NCBI GenBank assembly: GCA_964017195.1
Contig: OZ024896.1
Location: forward strand, 1,736,001 to 1,800,000
Origin: Siderastrea radians
Lineage: Eukaryota; Cnidaria; Anthozoa; Scleractinia; Rhizangiidae
Direction of reading: 5' to 3'
DNA: 64,000 nt
Positions 1-12,883 of the stretch are shown piece after piece. Each line of letters begins with the position of its first letter. The stretch's first letter is position 1. The notes under the pieces are model-generated. The model did not search any database, was not told the origin of the DNA, and worked only from the letters and a program-made list of their open reading frames with translations. The position numbers were made by a program, and so were the translations under genes.

Positions 1-275
1 CTGAAGGTTGGTGGTTTGAGGCAGTCCGTGCCATCACATTCAATAAACTTAACTCCACAAATTTGACTCTCTCCACCCAGGTGTATAAATGGGTACCGGT
101 GACATACTGCTGGGGGTAACCCTGCGATGGACTAGCATCCCATTCAGGGGGGAGTAGCAATACTCTCAGTTCCTTCATACTACAGAAACTGGGATAAGAT
201 CTGGCTGTGTGGGCCTCCTTTGCTTGTGTGGGACTTAACCTTACCTCTCTTATACACGTGGAAGCATTGTACAAT
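1..275 (+). mobile_element. tRNA-derived SINE, 5' end cut by window edge
   Basis: The window starts just upstream of a B-box-like GGTTTGAGGC. The rest of the element closely matches the reverse complement of 55,600-56,268, where the complete copy also carries a tRNA-like A box. Homology ends near 275, just past a shared segment ACAATGAT. The copy sits upstream of the first recognisable kinesin exon, so it is probably intronic. The family assignment rests on the two-copy comparison and the Pol III promoter-like boxes of the other copy. Confidence 0.7.
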
Positions 276-3200
276 GATTTTCATAGAGATCATAAGAATA
301 TTTATTATTCTGTGACCTCTACGGCAATTGGTATAATTTTTAATGAATGTACAATGCCAGCAGCTGTTACACTGTGGAGCAATGCTGTTCCCATGTTGTG
401 TTTAGTTTTACAGACTTCTATGATCAATTTGAAGCACTTCCATTCAGTTAGCTTGAAACTAAGAAAAATGTTATTAGAGAGCAACATTTGGGCTGCTACT
501 ACCATTGTCTTGTGGTGGCATTTGTTGCTGTTTTTGTTGCTGTTAAGTCTAACAATTCTTTGTCTTTCTAGCACCCCTCTGGAGAGTTTGTGATCAGAGT
601 TTCATACATGGAAATCTATAATGAGGTACCCAATATTCCAGTGACCAACATTATTTGTAAATATGAGAAAATAACTGAGAAATAATTTTCTGTGTATTTC
701 CTCAGGAGCTAAATGATATGCTGAATCCTTCCTGAAAGTCCGTGGAAGCCCATCGGTATGAAAGTTGTTTTGCTCATTTGATCTGTGTATAATGAACTTT
801 TGTTAAGCATATTTTCAAGCCAGCCTGTGTGTGAGCCACGTACACTTTATAACTGGCCAGTTTAAATCAAAAGCAATTAAAATTAAAATCAGATGGTTAT
901 GTAGCCTGGGGGCAGGCTTACTTCATGGTGTTATTACAGTGAGCAAACAAACAAACAAGGAATGGCTGACCACACCTAAACTTTTTTTCTACCTTATTTT
1001 GTATTCTAGAACCAGATTTACATAGAAGTTTTGAAGGAGGAGGTGGTGACTTCTGAATATGTGTTCAACCATCTGCTCTGTGGGGAAAAAAAGATGAAAA
1101 ATTATTTGCATCAGGGACCATAGTGTGGCATTGTATAAATTATGTTAACGTTGCATATAATTATTCTGTTAACCAGTCCATTCTACGGAACATTTTACAC
1201 ACTATTGCAAAAGGTTTAAAATCATTTTGCAGTTGTTCCAAACAGTCAATTTGCATATCACCAAAAGAACTTACCATTAAATCAAAAGTTGTCCCTTAGA
1301 GCTTTTGGTTTTATTTTCCCTTCCATAATTTGCAGTGTCTTGTTTTTGTACAGTTGTTTCTAAATGGTTGTTTAAGATGAACTGCATAGTTGCCAGAAAA
1401 AAAATGGGTAGACTAACTGAAACAGATAATAGAGATGCTTTCTATCAAATCTATCAATTCTACTACACTGGTCATCTGACTTTTTGTTCGCCCGTATTTG
1501 CATAAAAATGGAACAAAACAAGCAACTATCGCCTGATACTGAAAGACAACTACCGTCAGCATCAAAACGTTGCAATCTACATCTTACGTGTGTACGCTTA
1601 ATCAATTTATGACAGTTCACGTGGACAGTCGTTGCGATGTTCACTGATTAATGTTTAAAATACTTATATCCTCTGTTTTAGAACTTGGTAGATCTTGCCG
1701 GCTCAGAGAAGGCTTCCCAGACTGGAACTATCGGTCTGTATACTCCCTTGAATTTATTTTAGAAAACTTAGCGGTACACTGAAACACAAGTCAATTGCCA
1801 CTCATCTTTTCCATAAGAAACAGACACTTAAGTTTGCTACTGACCTCATAGCAGTTTCCAGAACTAAACTGAATAGAGAGGCTCATGAATTAGAAGAGCT
1901 ATACAAATTCATTAGCATTAACGGCTCATTGTGTACTTTAAGTTTTGACATAAATTTCGGCTTTTGAATTTTTCTCTCTGGCAAATTTACCTTATCACCT
2001 CAGTTGGCTCGTTAGTTTTGTACTCCAATTCAGCTCAACGTTTGGCTGTTTTAGTTGCTTACTGCTTTTGGCTGTTGTTTGCAGACCAACGTTTGAAGGG
2101 AAGCGTGCATATCAACCAAAGTCTACTGGCACTAGGAAATGTCATCGCCAAGCTCAGCGAAGGAGCAATGCAAGAAAGAAAAAATGCTAAAATAGCATTT
2201 AATGCCGGTATACTTGAATTGAAATGATTTCTAATGAAGGTTAAACCTTGCTGAACGTTTTCCATCACGGCTGTATGCAAGCCGTTCATCTCTTAATTGA
2301 ACAATATAGGGCTAAAATCTAGGCCTATTAACTGATTTCTCGTTAAATGTTCGTTTATCGTATTTTTTATATTTAAAGGCATGTGCCATTTCGTAACTCA
2401 AAGCTAACTAGAATTTTGTCGACGTCACTCAGTGGAAATGCCAAGACTTCAATAATCTGCACAATAACTCCCGCAGTTGTTGAAGATACAATAAGTACTC
2501 TTAAGGTAAAAAAAAAAACGTAATAGAAAACTATATGAAGTATGAAACTATATTATATACACTTTTCAATAAAGTAACGCTTGTGAGATAAGGATATATG
2601 AATTTCACTTGTCATATATTTATGCAAGCTGGGGAAAATTTATTTGGAATAAGGGGTACAGATAGTGTTTTAGTGGTGCAATTGTGTCAAATTAATATTT
2701 TCTTTTTTAGCTTCAATTTTGATACTCCTTTAGACTTTTACTTCAACCCTCCTTTTTGTACTTAGAAACTGATCTTTGATATCCTGATGATGAGTTCTTA
2801 TTTGATTATTTTGTTTTATTACAGTTTGCTAGTCGCGCCAAAACTTTCAAGAACTGCCCAGAAGTTAATGAAGTAAGCGTTACTTTCATCTTATTTTTTA
2901 TTCCAGTTTAAACAAGGCCGTATTACTCTCAACTCAAGTTTAAGGTGATTCCATTCAATTGCATTGCGCATCCTTTCTGCGCATCATTTTTTGCGTGATT
3001 AGCGCGCGCACGTTCGGAACTTAGTAGGTTTTCTATGAAAACTGAGCTTTTCAGAGGAATGAATTGTCGTTTTCTCCAAATCGAACTCGGTGACCCACTT
3101 TTTTATTCCATTTATTTGACGAAAATACGACTCTGCATGATATCTCCAAATTTGAAGAGTTTTTCGTTATTCCGATTAATTCACAATTACAATCTGATTT

Positions 3201-3479
3201 AAGATGTTTCACTGGAAGCGTGCAAACGCTCGATTTGCCTATTATTTCATTACTTTCATTTTTACGGCAACTTTGAGGCGTTTTACTGTAACATTGTTTT
3301 GCTATAACAAGAATAAGGCTTGTACTTTATTGCTAATAATGACTTTGTTAAAGTAGTGTGTCTCTAGTACAAGGATAGTTTTTTTGTATATTGTTGTCGA
3401 TACCTAGCAAGGTACCTTAATACTACAGCCCTGCAGCGTGAAATCAGACACGGTTACCCCCTCTTTTTTGTTTTTTTAA

Positions 3480-3872
3480 GGCAATGACGTCACTAATTAG
3501 TGACGTCATAGCTAATGCTGTAGCCTGAAAAAATCAACGCCGATTGCATGCATTCATGCAGTTTGTCTTTCTTCTGTGAGGCCGGGGGTGTATTCTGTGA
3601 AATGTTGGAAGGGGGTGTGCCACCGATACACTGAAACCCTTGGGTCACCAGCGGCACATACCCATACATGTTATACTATGGGAGTACGACCCCTGCGCTT
3701 TGAAGTGGTCTGTACAGTCTGTATTCGCGAGTCTGGATATACTTCGAATGCACTGTTTTGTATCCTTGATGTCTGGCAAAATTTTATTCGCGTTGTAGTC
3801 TTGCGTTAACTAAGCCGAAGTAAAAATTTCTCGGCAGCAAACAAGAGACGGACTCGTCAATTTGAGATTTAG
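3480..3872. repeat. Dispersed repeat shared with 52,040-52,450
   Basis: This intronic stretch matches the reverse complement of 52,040-52,450 with clear but imperfect similarity. Both begin with a pair of TGACGTCA octamers and end in TTTGAGATTT-type sequence. The copies are not collinear with the flanking kinesin exons, so it looks like a dispersed element and not part of the duplicated gene. No coding capacity is evident. Confidence 0.55.
3484..3509. promoter_or_regulatory. 26-bp perfect palindrome with two CRE-type octamers
   Basis: The 26 bases are identical to their own reverse complement and contain TGACGTCA twice, 8 bp apart. TGACGTCA is the canonical CREB/ATF site. The related repeat at 52,424-52,447 also has two such octamers with a changed spacer. 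It may be a transposon terminus and not a host regulatory site. Confidence 0.45.
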
Positions 3873-4578
3873 TATGAATAGAACGTCGCGGTCGCAACAA
3901 ACCAACTCGACTTATTTCACGAATTGTTGTGTTCTGCTCCGAAGCAGAAACACTTGGTAAACCGAAAAGGTATGAACCATAACTTGTAATGTGAAGTAAC
4001 AAATTCCGGCCGATTTATACCCGTGTAGTGAAAAACACGGCCGAGGGTTGGTTAGCGTCGAACTCTTGCGATGCTTGGGCTGGCTTTTGGCTTATCAGGA
4101 GCACACTCGCGGAGTGAGACACACTCAGCTGCTGTCCAATCAACTGAATCTACTTTATTGCTTGGATCATCGTTCTTATATACATGATGGTAGCTAAGTA
4201 ATACGTGCTAGAAAATGTAGGAGATAAATGGAGATTCCTTTGGGATAAACAACTTATTAATTACGACATAACCGCAACTACAGGGATATGGATGAAAACT
4301 TATGTAAATCCTGCGGAACTAGGCGGTTATGCGAGAAGAATCCTACGCTGAAACTTGGTACTAGAAGGAACTAGTCTTCCTACGTGTTTTGAGACGGAAA
4401 ACACGAACTACATTTTGATATTTCACGCGACAAGTACTTAGAATAGGTGCTAGAATATTTGCACGCTTACTTCAACAAACATAGGTCAAACAACGATCAT
4501 ATTTCCGATTACAATCACGCAATCAATGTTACCTAAAATTGTTATGTCACGCTTTGAGACGCTTTGGTTAACTCTGCT

Positions 4579-4625
4579 ACACCCGCACCCGCACCCGCAC
4601 CCGCACCCGCACCCGCACCCGCACC
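4579..4625. repeat. (CACCCG)n hexanucleotide microsatellite
   Basis: About eight uninterrupted copies of CACCCG lie in the long intron between kinesin exons 2825-2872 and 5733-5789. The His-Pro ORF that crosses it is a by-product of the repeat. Confidence 0.9.
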
Positions 4626-6209
4626 TAAACCTTCTCACCACCAGCTACTACCGCATGTATCGCCCGAAGATATTTCAAACTAGATATTTCGCTCCCTTAT
4701 TAAAATAAAAACAGTGAAAGAAACAATATTTAAAGCTCAAGTTTGTAACGGTGGTGAAAAGACTAGAGTAAAACAGCGTAAAATACTTCGGGTTATCTCT
4801 AGGTAACAGCGACTTAACATTTGCAGTGTCATTTTTGCGTGCGTAAACATGAAATTTATAGTTCAAAGCGTGTTGAACAAATTTGCGGCCTAGTTGAGAG
4901 CTCAGCTTCGGAATGTTACGCAACGCTCAAAACATCTCGAACCGAACGCAAGATTAACAACAAAGCATTCTAATAGAGACCTATTGAATTTTGAAAGCTT
5001 GATGAATTTCATTCAGGTTCAGGGTTTTGTTTTTGTTTAGAAGAAAACAGGCGTATCAACTTGAAAATGTAGGCGGAAATTAAATGTTGAAATTTGCTAT
5101 GAAAAATTTATATTAGCAGCAAAATTATTTATGTTCGCAAAAGAAGGAAAATTTGAGAAACCGACGCGTTGGAATATGTTGTCTTCGAAGAAAAGGGAAA
5201 TGAAGAACTTTCTTTACTTTGCGTGCGATTTTAATGTCACGCCATAATTAACTTAGTCACGCTCCTCTTTACCCGGTTTGTATGATACAGATTATGCTGA
5301 TTCCTCGCTCTGGCAAAGACGTGTTACATCTTTGCGGCAAGCGGGGAGGGGAGGGGCGTGGTTGAGGGAGTTAGGGTACGGGTGGGACCACACTACAGTG
5401 GTGTAAGACCCAAAGGTTGTCCTCATAAATTTTACCATATTGCAGAACAAAACGTCATTGGCTCTGCACGCATTGTGTGCCTATGTTTTTTTAATATGTT
5501 AGGTGTAATTAATAACTGTGCAAAGTTTCAACAAGTTATCATTACAGCTCCTTTTTCGATGGAATCACTTTAACTAGACTTTCTCAAAGTCCGTTCTTTG
5601 TAGTGCCTCGCCACTCCGTCGCTCGTCTCGCGAGTTCGTCGCTCTCATCGCAGTCGACTTGTGGCGAGTCTAATTAACCTTTCCCCAGGTCTTCCCTTTT
5701 GAACTGATTTTCATCCGACTTTTTCTCTTCAGGTGTCAGATGATGCAAGTCTTCTTAAGAAGTACAGACAGGAGATTTGCACACTTAAGGTTTGTTTTTT
5801 CAAGTTCATGAGAGGACGGATAAAGCGTTAACTGTAAGTATCGTTTCACACAGATTATTTCGGCTTTTCTTGGGAAAGTGTGAAAATCTGTTTAACTGTT
5901 GAAAATCAAGCTATCATCGCTTCTTAATGAAGCCACGGTGAATATTGTAAAGTGACACTATGTTCTGAATGAAAGACGTAAAGTTCTGGTTTTCGTCGAA
6001 ACGTGATTCCCTGAAATAAATAAAAGACTGAATTTTGTGGCATTCCGCCACGAGTAAGTTGTACAGTCTTTCATCCCTTGGCTAGCCGATGAAATTGTTT
6101 TCGAAAGTAAAGCTGTGTTCGATTTCGAACAATTTATGCTCGTTATTTATCCTCCGACTATTCATGGAGGCTGACAAAGCCTAAATCCAGGAGTATCAGA
6201 GGAAGCGAT

Positions 6210-6490
6210 CTAAGACCATCTAATGTCTCTCAATAATTCACGCGGATTTCCGTCCATCCTGTTAGTAAACTTTTCGATTTTGTATACAGCGGGTAAAACT
6301 AAGCTCTCCAAGAATGGAAAGAAAAACATGAGGTTCTTTGATATCCTGTCACAATCAACCAAAAAATGGAGCAGTGTCTCTGGCTTTTCTACATAGCGGG
6401 CGTTAAAAACCGCCTGCCGCGAGAAAACGTGCCTCGCTTTTGCACTGAGCCGACAACAACGAGTGTGTAATTGTACGCCCCAAAATGTGC
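6210..6490 (-). pseudogene. LINE ORF2 C-terminal zinc-knuckle fragment
   Basis: The minus-strand reading contains RHVFSRQAVFNARY followed by PETLLHFLVDC. This resembles the cysteine/histidine motif after the reverse transcriptase in several non-LTR retrotransposon ORF2 proteins. Only this tail remains, with no RT motifs beside it, so it is probably a 5'-truncated LINE relic lying in the kinesin intron. At least one expected cysteine appears replaced (FNAR). The clade cannot be assigned from this short piece. Confidence 0.6.
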
Positions 6491-6873
6491 CATTGTACAA
6501 TCTCTACAGGAATTATAGTCATAAGCTGCGTGCATTCCTTTCCAACTGATAAGATTTTCTCACTATTTCGAAAAGTTCAGTTTTCAGTATCTTATTTTAT
6601 TCATTTATTTATTTATTTATTTTGCAATGTCTCCTTTTTTCTAGTTTCTCCGAAAGTTCTAACTACGTACAGAATCGCATCAACCGGTACGGACGAAACA
6701 AGATTTGTGGTTGTTCAGCGTATGCCTGTATGAATGTCTGAATATTCTTGCGCGAGTTTTAAAAGACTCAGTCAATGCGTCTGCGATTCTCGTACTTTCT
6801 GCAGTTGCAAGCTTGTACCGCATTCTTAGATTTTATGAAAAATGTTTCCCTTCCACAAATCATTTAACTGAAT

Positions 6874-7035
6874 TAGACTATGAGCAGTCTCTCTTTCCGC
6901 TCAGGGATAGTCGAGTAAATCAACAAACAAGCGAGTACGAAGTCGCCTGCGGCGTTGAAACGTGACGCGCCTGTCGAGCCGCTACTGTAGTGAGACCGCT
7001 ATCACTGAGCGGAAAGAGAGACTGCTCGTAGTCTG
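6874..7035. mobile_element. Small foldback MITE
   Basis: About 33 bp near 6,875-6,908 (AGACTATGAGCAGTCTCTCT and onward) recur inverted at 7,002-7,035, leaving a loop of roughly 95 bp. This is a short nonautonomous hairpin element with no coding content. Confidence 0.65.
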
Positions 7036-7749
7036 TAACTGAAATTTAAAAACGTATACTGCACGTGACGAACCCACTTTGATGCATGTATATTCGTAGC
7101 ATAAGCCTTCAAATGTAGTTCTTTCCGATCCTGTTATTGAGCAAGCGGGAAACATCTCCCAAGACTTTTATCACTGCTTTACTGACAACGAAAAGGGCAC
7201 GATGAAGACGAGCAGCCGTGAGGAAAAAATGCGGAGGCTAGAGTCTGGATTTCTAATTCCCTTTGAGCGCTTCCCCCTCCCCTCCCTGTCAGTTTTTGGC
7301 AACTTGCAAACCAAATATTTCTTGACTTTTATCCAAACATTTTCTTGAAAAGTGCTGGGACTAGGGTCATTGAACACACCATACTGGGTGGGTTCCCAAA
7401 TGAACCCACCGGGTTTCAACTTCTTTTATTTACTTTGACACAGTTTTCACTAGCTAGCTCTGCCATGGCGTTAAGGCAGGACAAAGTTCAAAACAATCAG
7501 GTATCGTTAACTAAAACCAAACCAATTACAAGATGCAGATAATGAAATCAACCAATGAGAGCTCGTAGCAAATACATGTGACCAGTGCCAAGCGTGGAAA
7601 AAACGTTCAAAGGCGAAACAAATTGGTTGTCATTGTTTTCAGCCATAGCCTTCTCGCTCTCTTCTCGGCCGGGTCATATTTGTTGTTGTTCTGTTTTTCT
7701 TGTGTGTGTGTTTTTTGTTTTGTTTTTACCAACTGCCCTTGGTGTAGCG

Positions 7750-8570
7750 ACATTTATTTCTCGTGACAGCAGCAAACAAAAGCTGGCAAAAGATGTGTCA
7801 TCTTGGCAGCCCCGCTAATAAAAGATGTGTCATCTTAAGAGCAGGAATGGTTGCTACCGTCACAAAGAAATAAATATGCTTGCGGTGATTGAGTTTCAGC
7901 CAGGGATTCAACTCTTTTTCCTGTTTTTTATTTCTCGTGACAGCAGCAAACACAAGCTGGCAAAAGATGTGTCATCTTGGCAGCCCCGCTAATAAAAGAT
8001 GTGTCATCTTAAGAGCAGGAATGGTTGCCACCGTCACAAAGAAATAAATATTCTTCCGCTGATTGAGTTTCAACCAGGGATTCAACTCTTTCTTTCTTTT
8101 TTTCTTTTTCTCAAACTTCATTGCAACGAGAAGTGAGAAGACTATGGCTCGGGTTGATCGTGTATTTCGCTAAAAGCTGCTTTCCGACTTAAGGTCGCTG
8201 CTTTGTTCATTTTGCCTGTTCGAGATTTAGTTATGCAGGCCGCTCTCGTCTTTAACTCTACTTACTAAGGCCTGGTAGGCTGACAAATTCTTTCAAGAAA
8301 TTATCTGAGCACAAAGGTTTTGTAACCATAGCTTTCATTTCTTATTCACGGCCGGGTCATTATTCTCATATGTTTGTTTGTTGTTGTTGTTGCTTTTTTT
8401 GGTTTTTATCAACTGCTATTTCTTGTGACAACAGCAAACACAAACTGGAAAAAGATGTGACATCTTGGCAGCCCTGCTAGTGAAAGATGAGTCATCTTAA
8501 GAGCAGGGATGGTTGCTACCGTCACAAAGAAACAAATATTCTTCAACTGAGTTTCAGCTCTTCCATATTT
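7750..8570. repeat. Three copies of a ~174-bp repeat
   Basis: A block beginning ATTTCTCGTGACAGCAGCAA occurs at about 7,753 and again at about 7,927 (period about 174 bp). A more divergent third copy starts near 8,415. Each includes AAAGATGTGTCATCTT twice and GAGCAGGAATGGTTGC. Copies 1 and 3 also share upstream GGCCGGGTCAT, which suggests that a larger unit was duplicated. It is intronic and apparently noncoding. Confidence 0.75.
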
Positions 8571-10208
8571 TTACTCAAAGATTACTGCTGTGAGAGCTGA
8601 GAAGACTCGTAATGTTACTCAGAGGGATTGGCCTGTATTAACTAAGTTATGGACTGGCAAAATGAACATCGCAATAACTGAAATTTCAAATATCTTTCCA
8701 TGAATCAGAGTTAGTAAGTGGCAAAAATACTGTCAACTTAGTGGACAGTCCTTCTAACAAAAGAGGTGCCTCTTCCATCGTCTGACTTGTTTAATAGACC
8801 GAAAAAGCAAAGCCGATTTCAAACATTACTGATTTCCTCTGATTCTTTACTTAGCATCTTACTGCAACCAGACCTTGTAAACAAATTAATGTGGATTAGC
8901 TGAAATTAATTTTAATAAATAATAATTTGGTATCCAATTTGTCATACAATGCTGTTTTTCGTTTGTTCGAACCACACAAATTCCTGCCAAAAAATTATAG
9001 TGCTTTTATTGAGCACTGATCGAAGCCGATCCAAAATACTGGCGAGAAAAATCTGGCATGTAATTCCTGTAACTTTGCGTTTGTTATAAGCAATGATTTA
9101 TTGTTGTAATGAGGCGACGAAATCTTAAATGCAACCAAGGCATATCTGAGATAAATAACAACGCTGTTGAACTCAGTGAATCGCAGATCGACCGCTTGGG
9201 TCGCCTCTCATAAACCGGACACGTGGCTTGTTCAGTTCTTGTAGCCCTCTAATATTTTTCCATGCCGACAAGACTACTGAGCTAGCAGCTGCAATTATAC
9301 CGGTAATGATTTTGCACGGCTTACATACAGATTCAACTTACCATAGTCCACTACGCGAGACTTTTGTAAAGGACATCAGGGAAGATTTTTCTAATCTTGT
9401 TCACTGTAATCTAGCTTGAATTTATCCCATTGTTTGATACCAAATGAAAACAGAGTTATTTTAGCTCAAAAAGTGGAGTTAAAATTTTAGGTTAAAATAG
9501 CCCCTTTTTGGGGTTATTTTAACTCCCTAATTTAACTCCGATTTTGAGGGTATAATAACTTCATGAAGGTAACTCCATGATGTTTAGCTTCTTTGCACGG
9601 TAACCTCAATCTAGACAATGTTGCCTCTTTGGGGATAGAGGAACCCTTCACTAAATTGGTCACGTTCAAATTTTAAGAAAACAACTCTCCAAGTTTGGCG
9701 GGACACCAGACTGGTATAACTCCTTATACGCATCAACAACAAGCCTTTATTATAAAGACAAGAGTGTTTTAGTGGAAAATAAACCATTCGTAAAATTCAT
9801 ACGAAACTACATCCGAGACTCGAGTGGCATATTTTCCATATCCTCACTAGTGAGGATTCACTCAGACACTGGAATATGAGGACAAACAAGTAATGCTCCT
9901 GAAAGCGGAAGTGGTCAAGTAATTTTATGAACGAACGAAGGTGTGGTAACTGACTGACTGACTGACTGAGACTAGATTGAAACTGTTTGGCTGAATGACA
10001 GACCAACCAACAAAAAAACTTACAAAGTTAGTGAATTATCAACAAGCGAGTGAGACTGAGTGAATGTAAGAGTGGATTCTCCTAGCAATTACGTCTGCTA
10101 TTTGTCGTTGTAGTTAAAGTCTGCAAGTGGTGCCCTGAGAGGTACTGCGAATGCCCGGGCACATAATTATAAAACGTTTTAGTGCCCATACGAGTACATA
10201 TTCCCAGG
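8571..10208. other. Intronic or intergenic stretch without recognisable genes
   Basis: No exon or known domain is recognised on either strand. At 9,460-9,580 there is a cluster of short inverted and direct repeats built on GTTATTTTAACTCC and GGTTAAAATAGCCCC, probably a small relic element. A short (GACT)n run lies at 9,948-9,968. Confidence 0.6.
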
Positions 10209-10807
10209 ACCTGGGATAATTGCTCTCTTTTTGCAGGCTGACCTGAGAGACAAAGGTTGCCATGGTTACCTCCCTGCCTAGCTTGTATGGCGCAGGTTCC
10301 CTTACCATTCTCCCACGCACCAGCTCCCAAGCTCATCTATTGGGGATGAGTTTAATGCCCAAATAAACTCCTTTTTACTTAATATCGTAATCTGAAGTTT
10401 TCAACAGATTAAAAAGAAACAAGTTTTAATATGATCATATTCTTTAGAGTAAAGAACGAATGAGACAATAGCAAGAATGACTTGTCCGAGTCCATCATTG
10501 ATGTAAATGTTAACGTCTGGACTTGTTCCAGCTTTTTTTCTCGCCACGCCAAGTCAGGTATTGTGTTAAGAAAGGCCACTGGGGCTACGACTAAGCATTG
10601 TATCAGGTGGAACATCAAAGCACTTTTTACGCTGTGAAACAAAACTGATGAACACCTTCTTTGACTTTCAGTTTTTGTAGCTTCCGTTAACCAGAGCTCA
10701 AACAGCAAGAAATATGAACAAACGGACAAATACCGAACCCCTTTTTTGTTGTTTTGTGCACTTCTATGAGCAGATATTAAAGAGCGGCTGGCACGTGTCT
10801 TTAACTC

Positions 10808-10809
10808 AC

Positions 10810-10866
<57 letters not shown>
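10808..10866. repeat. (GATT)n microsatellite, expanded in left arm
   Basis: About 14 near-perfect GATT units lie directly before the splice acceptor of the exon at 10,871. The right-arm counterpart (51,253-51,300) is shorter and interrupted, so the tract has changed length since the arms separated. Confidence 0.9.
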
Positions 10867-10870
10867 TTAG

Positions 10871-12036
10871 ACGGCTGAGCTGCAGAAGGATTTGTTTGAC
10901 ATGCAGCAGAAAGTGAAGCGATACAAGGAACACATCCATGAGCTTCAAAGTGAGCTGGGAGAAAGAGAGATTACCATAGCAACACATAAAGAAAAGGTAT
11001 TGAATCTTACTTAATTCTTTGTCTGATAATTTATGTGGTACAGTCGACCCTTTGAAAGAGGTTCTCGTCTATGAAAGATATCAATTAGAATGATCTTTGT
11101 CATCTCCTTAAAACTGATAGACAAAGGCGTCATTTCAATTGCTTCTTACACCTGATTTCATTGTATGTATAGAAACAGGTTTTTCAAACATTATTGGCCC
11201 TCAGGCACGTGACTTACTGTCAGATGGAAAAACCGAAATGTTCTGTGATACGACCTTACTACTTTTTACGGACCCGCTTAAAGAAATTAAGGAAACTAAC
11301 AGCTCCTTTAATTGCTGCACTTGGTCGAATAGTGTTAAAAAATCCAGGTCTTCACGAATGAAGTCGGTTGTTTGCAAATTACTGCCTCTTCTTTCTACAG
11401 ATCGACAAACTTCAACCTCAACTTAGTCAGGGAACTGAACAATCATCAGCAGAGACTGGCCACGAATTGGCAAATAAACATCAGAGCGAGCTTGACAACC
11501 TTGCGTCTCACCTATGCCAAGAGAAAGATCGAGCTCAAGAATTCGCTAAAGAATGCAATGTCTTAAAGACTTCCCTGGAGAAACTCGAAAACGCAAACAA
11601 AGGTTCAGATAACGAGACACATAAACTGCGGCTGGGGCTGACGAGCTGCGAGAAAAAGTTGACGAATTAGAAAACCAACTTGTAGAGTCTGAACTAACAT
11701 GTAAGGATTCAGAACTGCGAGTTCAAGAGGAACAGGAGAAGTGCAAGAAAATTCCGAAAGAATTCGAGGAATTTAAGTTGAATGACCATCGTGCAAGTAA
11801 CGGTTTACAAAAGCAGTTGATCGAGTCCAAACAAGCATGCGATGCTGCAGGAAAACAACTTGAAGAAGAGCGCTGAAAATGCGAAAAACTAGTAAAAGAA
11901 TTAGAGCAATAGAAGTCACAGGGCTGCCGGGCAAAAGGAAGGCTGGGTAGTTTCCCGTTTGAAATGGAATTACAGAAGGCCAAGAAGGAAAGCGACGAGC
12001 TTGGCAAAGAATTGGCTGAAGAAAGAAAGCTCAAAG
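10871..12036 (+). pseudogene. Kinesin-type coiled-coil exons, disabled (left copy)
   Basis: Exon 10,871-10,996 encodes 42 residues (TAELQKDLFDMQQKVKRYKE and onward) in heptad-like spacing and fits the stalk after the motor neck. Exon 11,401-12,036 begins IDKLQPQLSQGTEQSSAE and is rich in Glu, Lys, Leu and Gln, again coiled coil. The second exon carries a frameshift near 11,636, a TGA near 11,876 and a TAG near 11,911. The same lesions occur in the right copy (50,022-50,656). It lies downstream of, and on the same strand as, the broken kinesin motor, so I infer the stalk of that gene. Confidence 0.7.
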
Positions 12037-12883
12037 GTAAGTATTAGTGCTATCAACAACTAATTTCTCCTTACAATGTCAATACATTGACATAAGAAAG
12101 CTAACGAGAATAAGGACACTTTAAACTGTTGACAATAAACTTAAAAAATACTGTTTGGGCCGTAATATGGGCTTGGGCAAATCGCATATGAAAGTTGCAC
12201 TATCGAAATTGCCTTTTGGACACTCGAGGCTCGAGAATTTTTGTAGACTTAATTTTGCCAGTCTTGAGGAAAACTACAGCGGGTGGAATTTTCACAACAA
12301 GAATTCATATTCTGAATAGGTTTGTTGTCTGTCTGACATATATTCAGCTGAATAAACATTTTCTTCGGTTTTCAAATTGCTGTTGTTTGTGTATTTTAAA
12401 GTACATCTGAGGAAAAGGAATGGGGCTGTTTAAGATGCCAAAAAAGAGGGTCCCCTAAGAAGACGATACACTATGTTTTGGCTGTGGGTCTGCCTGTGGT
12501 CGAGGAGTCCAAAGTCTGATGCACACATAGAGCGCAGAGGAATCATGTTTGACCGTACGTCCGGCTAATTTCTACGTCCAAAGCAATCTAGTTGTTATAA
12601 ACGTCTCAGAGTTTGGTGGAAACTGTAGCTGGAAAGATTGTACGCACAGTTTATACGGATAGAAGAAATCCTGGCCAGGAAGTCCTGAAAAAGTTTAGCG
12701 GTTATTTTGACAGTTATGAAAAGACAAAAAATTTATAAATAATTTCCTACGTTGTAGCTCGCAGTTTGATTTGGTAAAATCATGGACAATGAAAGGACAG
12801 TGACAATTGAACCAAACCAAAATTGAACGACAACACGTGCAAGTGCCGGAAATTATGCACCTGTGTCAGCAGTGCTTTTGTAG

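Larger units (their letters stand above)
572..5789 (+). pseudogene. Kinesin-7 (CENP-E-like) motor domain, broken exon series
   Basis: Exons bounded by AG/GT encode successive motor segments: 572-625 (IRVSYMEIYNE), 706-755 (ELNDMLNPS), 1010-about 1095 (YIEVLKEEVVTS), 1682-1733 (NLVDLAGSE, the switch II region), 2085-about 2206 (HINQSLLALGNVIAKLSEG), 2433-2505 ([12 protein letters not shown]), 2825-2872 (FASRAKTFKNCPEVNE) and 5733-5789 (DASLLKKYRQEICTLK). The order and wording match kinesin-7 motors and the start of the neck. I could not find exons for SRSHTIF (switch I) or YRDSKLTR. Exon 706-755 has an in-frame TGA at 733-735, and the P-loop exon is absent from this side. It is therefore read as a pseudogene or heavily damaged copy. 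A minus-strand set of the missing 5' exons lies at 52.6-58.5 kb. Confidence 0.8.

Noticed and set aside
207..593. 128-codon ORF at the window start
   Set aside because: It reads through SINE and intron; only its last part overlaps the kinesin exon 572-625, and in another frame.
4526..4708. His-Pro repeat protein
   Set aside because: Frame over the (CACCCG)n microsatellite only.
10409..10987. 192-codon minus-strand ORF with Ser-Ile-Asn-Gln repeats
   Set aside because: Shadow of the (GATT)n tract and of the plus-strand coiled-coil exon.
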